Positions 56,280 through 64,000 of a stretch of DNA of 64,000 bases are shown here, piece after piece. Source of the DNA: Diplonema japonicum (lineage: Eukaryota; Euglenozoa; Diplonemea; Diplonemida; Diplonemidae). The translations under genes and the position numbers were made by a program. The stretch lies in assembly GCA_964019335.1 (NCBI GenBank), contig OZ025708.1, positions 317,501 through 381,500 of the forward strand, read 5' to 3'. How positions within the stretch are numbered: the stretch's first letter is position 1; every line of letters begins with the position of its first letter. Under the pieces are notes generated by a model. That model saw only the letters and a program-made list of their open reading frames with translations, was not told where the DNA came from and searched no databases.

Positions 56280-59200
56280 ATGCTCCGGCTGACCACGATT
56301 CAGCCTGTGGCCAGAAGGCACAGGATGATGAGCAGCTTCAGCTCGCTGACACCGCTGACCTTCAGCACTCCGAACCCGATCAAGAAGGTGATGTCTGCGA
56401 ACAGAGGTGAGATCGCGATCAGGGTGTTCCGTGCAGCCGCCGAGATGGGGCTGAAGACAGTGGCGCTGTACTCAAAGGAGGACGCCATGGGTGTGCACAG
56501 GTTGAAGGCCGACGAAGCCTTCCTCATCGGGAAGGGGAAGTCACCGATCGAAGCCTATCTGAACATTGACGAGATCGTGAGGGTGGCGAAGGAACACGAG
56601 GTGGACGCCATCCATCCTGGGTACGGCTTCCTCTCCGAGAGGGCCGACTTCGCCCAGGCAGTTGAAGATGCCGGCATGACGTTCATCGGGCCCACCCCCT
56701 CCATGGTCCAGCAGATGGGAGACAAGCTCGAGGCAAAGAAGGCCGCCCATGCCTGCGGGATCCCCATCGCCGGTGGTGACGAGGGCGCCATTGAGTCCCT
56801 TGACCAAGCACACCATGTCTGCCAGAAGATTGGGTACCCTGTCATCCTGAAAGCAGCGTACGGTGGCGGTGGTAGGGGTATGCGTGTTGTGGAGAGGGAA
56901 GAGGATCTTGATGACAACTTCGAGAGATGCACGTCGGAGGCCTTGAAGTCCTTCGGCGACGGGTCTGTTTTCATCGAGAAGTTCATCAAGAACCCCCGCC
57001 ACATTGAGGTGCAGATCCTTGCTGACAACTACGGCAACGTGGTGCACCTGTTCGAGCGTGACTGCTCCGTGCAGAGGAGGCATCAGAAGGTTATTGAGAT
57101 CGCCCCTGCACCCAACCTCCCGGACGACGTACGTGACAGGATCACCGCTTCCGCCGTGAAGCTCTGCAAGACAGTCGGGTACCGTAACGCCGGTACAGTC
57201 GAGTTCCTTGTCGATCAGAACAACGATTTCTACTTTATCGAGGTCAACCCCAGGCTCCAGGTCGAGCACACCGTCACCGAGGAGATCACTGGGATCGACA
57301 TCGTCCAGTCACAGATCCGAATTGCCGCTGCCGAGTCCCTCCCCGAGCTCGGCCTCACACAGGACGACGTCACCTTCAAGGGCGCGGCCATCCAGGCGCG
57401 TGTCACCACCGAGGACCCTGCCAATGGGTTCCAACCTGATACCGGCAGGCTTGAAGTCTTCAGAACCGGTGAGGGTATGGGTATCCGTCTCGATGGGTGC
57501 AACTACACCGGTGGTGTGATCTCGCCCCACTACGACTCGCTGCTTGTTAAGGTCACCAGCAAGGCGCAGAATCACGACCAGGCGGCGAGGAAGCTCGCTC
57601 GTGCCCTTGAGGAGTTCCGTGTGAGGGGTGTGTCCACGAACATCCCCTTCATCACGTCGACCTTGGGGCACCCTGTGTTCCGCCAAGGGCTCACCGACAC
57701 GTCCTTCATCGACTCGCACCCTGAGCTGCTCGTGCCGTCGACCAGCCTGAACCGTGCGCAGAAGCTGCTGTACTACCTTGCGGACGTCAAGGTCAACGGG
57801 CCCAAGACGCCTTTGGCCACCGCCATCGAGCCTGTGCACACGGAGCCTGTGGCTCCTGAGATCACCGAGGCGGACAGGAAGTACATTGCCGAGAACGGTC
57901 TGAGGTACTTGTTGAAGAACGAAGGTGTCGACGCTTTCCTGAAGAAGGTGAGGGACACACCGGGGACTCTCATCATGGACACCACCATGCGTGACGCCCA
58001 CCAGTCGCTGCTCGCGACCAGGGTCCGCACCCGTGATCTTGTTGCGATCGCCCCGTACACTGCCAAAGCTCTTGCCGAGTCCTCGTACTCCCTTGAGTGC
58101 TGGGGCGGTGCCACTTTCGATGTCTCGCTGAGGTTCCTCAGGGAGTGCCCCTGGGACCGTCTCAGGGAGCTCAGGAAGGCCATCCCGAACATCCCCTTCC
58201 AGATGCTCCTCCGTGGGGCCAACGGTGTCGGCTACACCTCCTACCCTGACAACGCGGTGTACGAGTTCTGCAAGCACGCCGTCGAGGCTGGTATCGACAT
58301 CTTCCGTGTCTTCGACTCCCTCAACTACGTCCCCAACATGGTGCTGGGCATTGACGCAGCTAAGAAGGCTGGTGGTGTGGCCGAAGCTGCCATCTGCTAC
58401 ACCGGTATGCCGACACGACGAATGTCACCAAACAAAAACAAAAAAAACACAAAAGGCGACATCTGCGACCCCAACCGCACCAAGTACACTCTTGAGTACT
58501 ACCTGGACTTCGCTCAGCAGCTCATGGACGCTGGCGCACACTGCCTGTGCGTCAAGGACATGGCTGGTCTGCTGAAGCCCAACTCCGCCAAGTATGGGGA
58601 AAAAAAAAAAAAAAAAAACCGAGCAGGCTGTTGATCTCGGAGCTGAGGAAGAAATTCCCTGACACGGTGATCCACGTGCACACGCACGACACAAGCGGAG
58701 CGGGTGTGGCAGCGATGCTGGCTGCGGCGGAGGCGGGTGCCGATGCGGTGGACGTGGCACTGGACTCGATGAGCGGGATGACATCGCAGCCTTCTCTGGG
58801 CGCGGTGTGCGCCTCGCTCTCGGGGACAGAACTCGACACCAAAATCAACACCGAGGAGACAGGCATCCTGAGCGACTACTGGGAGGCCGCCCGAGGCATG
58901 TACGGCCCCTTCGAGTGCACGGCCACCATGAAGTCCGGCAACAGCGACGTCTACAACCACGAGATCCCGGGCGGGCAGTACACCAACATGCACTTCCAGG
59001 CCTTCTCGCTGGGGCTCAGCGACAAGTGGGGTGACATTAAGAAGGCGTACGCCGCGGCCAACCAATGCCTCGGGGACATCGTGAAGGTGACGCCTAGCAG
59101 CAAGGTGGTCGGCGACCTGGCGCAGTTCATGGTCCAGAACGACCTCAAGACACAGGAGGACGTCATCGCCAACGCTGAAGGGCTGTCCTTCCCATCGTCT

Positions 59201-59920
59201 GTTGTGGAGTACTTCCAGGGCCTCATCGGCCACCCACCTGGCGGCTTCCCCGAACCCCTCAGAACCCTGGTTCTGAAGGGTGCCAAAACATACGAAGGCC
59301 GCCCCGGGTCTGACCTGACCCCTATTGACTTCGGAGCTGTGAAAGCAATGCTGGCGGAGAAGTTCGGGTCCGTGACTGATGACGATGTGCAGTCGTATGT
59401 GATGTACCCCAAGGTGTTCGAGGAGTACAAGTTCTTCAAGCAGGACTACGGGCATGTTTCCAACCTTCCGACTCCGGTGTACTTCTCGGGGTTGAAAGAG
59501 AACTCTGAGATCTCTGTTGACATCCAGAAGGGGAAGACCGTGCATATTAAGTTGAAGACCGTCGGCCCCCTTGACGCCACAGGGCACAGGGAAGTCTACT
59601 TCGAGATGAACGGCCAACCGCGTTCTGTGTACATTGAGTGCAACGAGGCCGTCGACAGCTCTACTGTCAGGGAGAAGGCTGACAAGACTGATGACGGGTC
59701 TATTGGTGCACCCATGCCTGGTGAAGTGGTTCTTGTTAAGGTTGAGAAGGACCAGCAGGTGGTGAAGGGGGATCCGTTGGTGATTCTGTCCGCGATGAAG
59801 ATGGAGACCGTTGTTGGAGCGCCTATCTCCGGCCGTGTTAAGAGGATCACTGCTGACAAGGGAGACCTTGTAAAGGGTGGTGACCTTCTTTTGGAAATTG
59901 AACCCTGGGCAGAGCAGTGA
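56280..59920 (+). CDS. PYC: Pyruvate carboxylase (three exons)
   Basis: The CDS joins 56280-58404, 58456-58591 and 58627-59920 to give 1184 residues, the usual length. A mitochondrial-type presequence ([20 protein letters not shown]) precedes the biotin carboxylase domain (~38-490: [14 protein letters not shown]-loop-like [24 protein letters not shown]). The carboxyltransferase barrel follows ([40 protein letters not shown]), then the tetramerisation region and a biotinyl domain with biotin-Lys 1145 in SAMKMETVV. It makes oxaloacetate from pyruvate and bicarbonate, feeding the TCA cycle and gluconeogenesis. Splicing at both sites restores conserved sequence (CYTG-DICDP and NSAK-LLISEL). Confidence 0.95.
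58405..58455 (+). other. Spliceosomal intron, 51 nt, in frame
   Basis: The boundaries are GTATGC and CAAAAG. Its length is 17 codons without a stop, so the unspliced frame stays open. The encoded insert has no counterpart in pyruvate carboxylases, and removal gives the canonical CYTGDI. Confidence 0.88.
58592..58626 (+). other. Spliceosomal intron, 35 nt
   Basis: The boundaries are GTATGG and GAGCAG around an A-run of about 20. It shifts the frame if retained, and removal rebuilds the AAG codon in NSAKLLISEL. At 35 nt it is among the shortest spliceosomal introns. Confidence 0.9.
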
Positions 59921-59923
59921 GTA

Positions 59924-59954
<31 letters not shown>

Positions 59955-60981
59955 TTCCCCCTCTCTCCCCCTCTCTTCATTTTTTTTTGTGTAAAAAAAG
60001 AAGGAAAAAAAAAGTTTTTTTTTTCTGGTGTCGAAAAAAAACGTTGTGGGAAGGGAAGGGGAAAAAAAAAAAAAAAAGGAGAATAGGAAGAAGAAAAAAA
60101 ATTTTTTTTGGTTTTTTTTTTTTTTTTTTTTTTTTTTTTCCACCCCTCCTTCACATGGTTCGCTTTCTATTTTTTTTCTTCTTTTTTTTGATGAAATACG
60201 ATTTTTTTTTTTTTGAACTTCACACCCAGGTTGGCGCGATGGCTTGTAGAGTATTCTGGCAAAGAGAGCGAATTTTAAGAAAAGGGGGGCAAATGGGGGA
60301 AAGAGATGAAACACCACAAGAGAGGAGGGGGTGGAAGGAAATAGGAAATAAAAGGAAGAAACAAAAAAAAAAGAAAAAAAAACCTATCTTCCCCCTCCTG
60401 GTCCTCCCCTCCCTACCCTTGCCTTTTCTCTCTTTCCTTCTTTTCTTTTTGCCTGCAACTCCTTTGCCTGCGGTACCTGTTACTTTTCTTTGAATCTTTT
60501 TTTTTTTTTTAAACCTTTACCCTATAGCATTCATAAAGAAACAAAGCAAGAAAAAAAAAAAGAATTTTTTGCATTTCATAAAATCTTTTTTTTTTTTGCG
60601 CATAAAAAAACAAACGAGCTCTCAAAAAAGAAGAAAAAAAAGGATTTCAAAAGAGAAAAAAAAAAGAAAAGAAAGTAGAAGGGGAAAATCCAATAAGAAA
60701 AAAAAAAAAGAAAGCACCGCAATTTTTTTAAAGAGAAATTCTTTTTGGCGTCCTGCCACATTTTTTTTTCTTTTTTTTTTATAACCCCCCACTCCACATT
60801 CCCCTAAATCCATCCCCCCCCCCCCCCCCCCACTTCTGTACAACAAAAGGGAAAAAAAAAAAATTAAAACTATCAAACATACTTTTTCTTTTCTTTTTTT
60901 TTTTCTTACTTTTTTTTTTAATGTCGTCCGTACGAGGAAGAAAAAAAAAAAAAGGGAAAAAAAAAAAAAGGGAAAAAAAAA
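59921..60981. other. 1-kb homopolymer spacer
   Basis: It holds A- and T-runs, a truncated GGCGTCCTGCCACAT module (60748-60762) and a C-run (60817-60832). No ORF of normal composition was found. Confidence 0.65.
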
Positions 60982-61848
60982 ATGACCGTGAAAAAGCCAG
61001 CAAGTTACGGTAGTGTGGTGCCGCACATCGGGTGGTTGCTACCTTGGGGGCATTTTGCCCTGGGGTTCGCCGCCATCTTCGGTCTGTTTAACAATTGGGT
61101 GGCGATGCTCGAGATGCTCGGGCAACACTCTTTCGTAATGTTCGTGACCTGGTTCGGCATCGGCCTCGTGGCCCCACAGCTCATCTTCTACACATTCATC
61201 GATCTATACCACTGGGAACCATGGTACCAGCACAAGATTCAAAAGAGAGACGCTCCTTTCTCCGACCACGTAAAAGCATGGAAACGCCTGCTCACAGTAG
61301 TTATCGAGACGATCCCGCAGATATACTTCCTGAGCATGCTGCCAACAGAGGACATGGTGGCTTTTGAGAACATCCCATCTATTTATGTTCAAGGATTTCA
61401 GGTCGCGCTCTGTGCTTTATTTTGGGAGATTCCATTCTACATTTCACACAGAATTCTCCACATACCCTTCCTTTACAGGCACATCCACAAGGTCCACCAT
61501 GAGTATGAGACACCTATCTCTACCATGGGTGTGTATGCACATTGGGTTGAGCATCAGATTTTAGTCGGGCCTGTGATCATGACCCCTTACCTCGCTGGTT
61601 TTCATATGTTCACCGCCACTATCTGGTACTTTGTGGGAATGACTGGGATTATGGGTTTTCACAGTGGGTACACCTTTCCGTGGCACCGTATGGGGCAGAA
61701 GCACAAGTTGCATGATCTGCACCATGAGCTCAACACCGGAAACTTCGGGTTTTTCGGCGGGCTCGATTATCTGATGGGAACCTCGATCGGTGATGTTGAA
61801 GAGGAGAAGAGGAAAAGGAGGGTGAAGGTTCTTGAAAAAAAGAATTAG
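60982..61848 (+). CDS. Sterol C4-methyl oxidase-like fatty acid hydroxylase superfamily enzyme
   Basis: The product has 288 residues with about four membrane segments. Three histidine boxes that hold the di-iron site are present: HRILH, HKVHH (in LYRHIHKVHHEYETP) and HDLHH. The spacing and the motif HDLHH..TGNFG..GLDYLMGT resemble ERG25-type C4-methyl oxidases more than C5-desaturases. The C-terminus is Lys-rich (EEEKRKRRVKV), which could be an ER-retrieval signal. It probably acts in sterol synthesis at the ER. Exact substrate is inferred. Confidence 0.8.
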   Translation: MTVKKPASYGSVVPHIGWLLPWGHFALGFAAIFGLFNNWVAMLEMLGQHSFVMFVTWFGIGLVAPQLIFYTFIDLYHWEPWYQHKIQKRDAPFSDHVKAWKRLLTVVIETIPQIYFLSMLPTEDMVAFENIPSIYVQGFQVALCALFWEIPFYISHRILHIPFLYRHIHKVHHEYETPISTMGVYAHWVEHQILVGPVIMTPYLAGFHMFTATIWYFVGMTGIMGFHSGYTFPWHRMGQKHKLHDLHHELNTGNFGFFGGLDYLMGTSIGDVEEEKRKRRVKVLEKKN

Positions 61849-61859
61849 ATTATGATTTT

Positions 61860-61916
<57 letters not shown>

Positions 61917-62679
61917 TTTATATTTTTTTTGCTCTCTCTCTTCCTTTTCCTGCCCCCGGTTCGCTGAAAGAAAAAAAAAAATGAATAAAAGAAAAGTGAG
62001 CCATGCACACAGCGAGACACTCGCTGGTTTTTTTTTTTTTTTTTTTTTTTTTTCCGTTTCCCCTCTTCCCTCGTGTATAATAATTTTGAATTCCTGGATG
62101 GGGATGACAATACAAAAAAAAAAAGAGAAAAAAATGAGAAGAAATACAAAGAGAGAAGTTTTTTTTCTTTTCATAATTGGTAATAAGTGCCTCCGTTGAG
62201 CATGAGGTACCCTTAAATCACGCAGAGTAAAGGGGTGGGAGGCTGCAGGGTTTTAACAAGTGAAAAGTGGCAAGCTGTGTAGGTCACCGAACTCCTGTCA
62301 GATGCTCCTTATTTGTTGACGAGACACAGAAGCAACTCCTTTTTTTAAAAAAAGAAATAATCTTTTAGTGTTCTAATTTGAAAAAAGAAAGGGTGGAAAC
62401 AGAGCAACAAAAAGAAATTAAAAAAATGTGAAGGGTGAATACGTGTTTGTAAATGTCTGATAAATAAAAGGAATGAAAAAAAAAAGAAAAAAAAAAGAAG
62501 AAATTTGCTGTAAAAACGAGATTTTTTTTTTTTTTTGAAGCTGGGTTTTTCTTTGTGTCTCTCCTCAGGCTGAGCCGTGTTAGGGGAAAAAGAAAAAGAA
62601 CTCATGCACCACCAAATTCGTTTTACAGTAGGGAAAAAAAAAAACTTCCTCCTCTCTAACTCTTTTTTTTTTTTCCTCA

Positions 62680-62714
<35 letters not shown>

Positions 62715-63083
62715 ACAGCGGGTACAATTTGTCGAAGCTTTGCCTAACGTTGTACTGGGGAGGGGGATATTTACTTCTATTGTTTTCCCTCTCACCCTCC
62801 ACTTCCTCTCCTTTCTCTGGAAGGTATGAAAACTCCCCATGTCCTTGAGAGCTTGCTCCTCATGCAGCGCGTCCTTACATCTCTACACATCTACAGACGT
62901 GCTTTAAAAAAAAAAAACGCCTTCCCCCCCCCCCCCCCCCCCAACCTTCCATTCCTTTTTTTTTTTTTTTTTTTCCCCTGCCGTGCGTCTTTTTTTTAAA
63001 ACTTTTTTTTTTATTCATCCCTTCACCAAAAAAAACAAAAAAAAAAAGGAGGGAAAAGAAAAAAAAAAAAGAAAAAAAAAAAA
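61849..63083. other. Spacer with (TA)n and homopolymers
   Basis: A TA repeat (61867-61899) is followed by T-runs. A more complex block at 62185-62340 and another at 62715-62910 show balanced composition without an ORF and could hold small RNAs, but no family was recognised. A C-run at 62925-62942 and an A-rich leader precede the deaminase gene. Confidence 0.55.
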
Positions 63084-63854
63084 ATGTCGCCCCAACAAAG
63101 CGTTTTTACCATTGCGGAGTTCAATGCAATGAAAGGAGCCTCTGACGAGGAGAAGCTGTTGTCCTTGGCCTTCTCAGCGAAGGATGACATCGAGCATGTA
63201 ATTGAGATCTCAGGGTTCCGCGTGGGCGCCGCGATGCTTACGAGCGAGGGGGTGTACTTAGGTGTTAACCTTGAGGGTGAGGAGATGGGGCTGACCCTTC
63301 ACGCTGAACAGAGTGCAGTTCACAACATGATTTCACACAGAGGGTTGGGGACAGGTGTTGTGATGGTGGGCATCACCGCTGCACCATGCGGGCTGTGCAG
63401 ACAGCTCATGTCAGAGCTACCTGATGCACAAGGGGTCAGAATTATCCTTCCCGACAGTGTTCGATACACCCTTGGAGAGCTCCTACCCAACGCGTTCTCA
63501 CCAAAACTAGTTGACCTACCTCCGTTAGGCCGTGTTGAGTCACCATCATTCGGCCCTTCTCAAAGCTCATGGGCATGCTGTCCTGCCTCTGTCACCCTTG
63601 CCTTCACAAGCGGACGGAAATCTGTTTCCGGTTATTTTCTCGAATCGGTGGCGCATAATGGATCGGTGCCTGCGGTCACGGGGGCGCTTAATGTGTGTCT
63701 TTTGCAGGGTGGTTCTTTGAGTGATGTGGCTTCTGCGACACTCACTGTATTGAAGCAAGAGAAGCCAAAGCTCAATCATCTCGCAACAACGAAGCTTGTG
63801 CTGTCCACATTCTGCCCTCAGTTGAAAGGGGCCGTCGAGGTGGTTGAAGTTTAA
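63084..63854 (+). CDS. CDD: Cytidine deaminase
   Basis: The product has 256 residues. The zinc site is complete: HAEQSAVHNM gives His and the proton-shuttling Glu, and PCGLCRQLM gives two Cys. GFRVGAAMLTSEGVYLGVN is the substrate-binding strand pair. A second, degenerate deaminase-like half follows (~150-256), as in the dimeric E. coli-type enzyme (294 aa), unlike the ~140-aa tetrameric type. It converts (deoxy)cytidine to (deoxy)uridine in pyrimidine salvage. No targeting signal was seen. Confidence 0.93.
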   Translation: MSPQQSVFTIAEFNAMKGASDEEKLLSLAFSAKDDIEHVIEISGFRVGAAMLTSEGVYLGVNLEGEEMGLTLHAEQSAVHNMISHRGLGTGVVMVGITAAPCGLCRQLMSELPDAQGVRIILPDSVRYTLGELLPNAFSPKLVDLPPLGRVESPSFGPSQSSWACCPASVTLAFTSGRKSVSGYFLESVAHNGSVPAVTGALNVCLLQGGSLSDVASATLTVLKQEKPKLNHLATTKLVLSTFCPQLKGAVEVVEV

Positions 63855-63875
63855 TAAAAATTTTTTTTTGAGGGG

Positions 63876-63907
<32 letters not shown>

Positions 63908-64000
63908 TCGTATAACTAACTGTAACGCTCAGAAGAAAGGAGGATGGAGAGAGAGAGAGGGGGGGGAAAAAAACGAAAATATAAATTTTACAAAAAAAAA
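63855..64000. other. Terminal spacer
   Basis: T-, A- and G-runs and a GA repeat; a short ATG frame at 63905 stops after a few codons. Confidence 0.6.

Noticed and set aside
58405-58455. Lineage-specific insertion in pyruvate carboxylase
   Set aside because: The segment has GT-AG ends and matches the other introns in motif and A-content; removal gives the canonical sequence, so an intron is the simpler reading.

Overview
This window is nuclear DNA from a microbial eukaryote. It holds about 27 protein-coding genes or gene remnants for typical eukaryotic machinery: pyruvate carboxylase with a mitochondrial-type leader, WASH, a cathepsin X-like protease, a GH20 hexosaminidase, mRNA 3'-end processing factors, PH-domain proteins and a sterol methyl-oxidase-like enzyme. 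All three stop codons act as stops, so the standard code fits. Every supported gene lies on the + strand. Genes are nearly intron-free, and the few introns are tiny (35-51 nt), begin GTAT and carry an A-run. Intergenic DNA is dominated by long homopolymers of all four bases, and most start codons directly follow an A- or purine-rich tract that often has a pyrimidine tract upstream. One-way gene order, rare introns, pyrimidine tracts before genes and dispersed receptor-cyclase copies recall Euglenozoa (diplonemid/kinetoplastid style). That placement is inference; no marker gene here proves it.

Layout. 1-8 kb: C-terminal fragment of a secreted-type protein, a scramblase-like protein, a frameshifted receptor-cyclase copy, and a PI-PLC X-domain protein. 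8-10.5 kb: 3' fragment of a non-LTR retroelement and degraded DNA. 10.5-18 kb: intact receptor-cyclase copy, a secreted propeller/WSC protein, and a polynucleotide kinase-phosphatase with three WWE domains. 18-26 kb: an accessory island with three different inverted-repeat-bounded elements, a broken cyclase copy and another intact but mosaic cyclase copy. 26.5-37 kb: dense single-copy genes (hypothetical, CAMK kinase with LRRs, MTR-kinase-like APH protein, hexosaminidase, cathepsin X, CPSF6-like RRM protein, amino-acid transporter). 37-41 kb: a decayed 1.6-kb retroelement copy, a myristoylation-type small protein and a dispersed repeat. 41.7-46.8 kb: a single-pass membrane protein, two PH proteins and small basic proteins. 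46.8-51.4 kb: nearly gene-free homopolymer DNA with repeat fragments. 51.4-64 kb: Pcf11-like protein, WASH1, a hypothetical, pyruvate carboxylase, sterol desaturase-family enzyme and cytidine deaminase.

The strongest unusual signals are: (i) a 1.5-kb unit with 43-bp inverted termini carrying one intact ORF that is only the C-terminal part of a non-LTR retroelement polyprotein, with no reverse-transcriptase core; (ii) a second 1.3-kb unit with near-perfect 24-bp inverted termini plus subterminal direct repeats around a zinc-ribbon ORF; (iii) a family of HAMP-coupled receptor 'cyclases' whose metal-binding Asp and transition-state Asn/Arg positions are all replaced; (iv) A-tract leaders at most start codons; and (v) ultrashort introns with an internal poly(A) run. 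Intron calls, element boundaries and RNA candidates are read by eye and have not been tested by computation.
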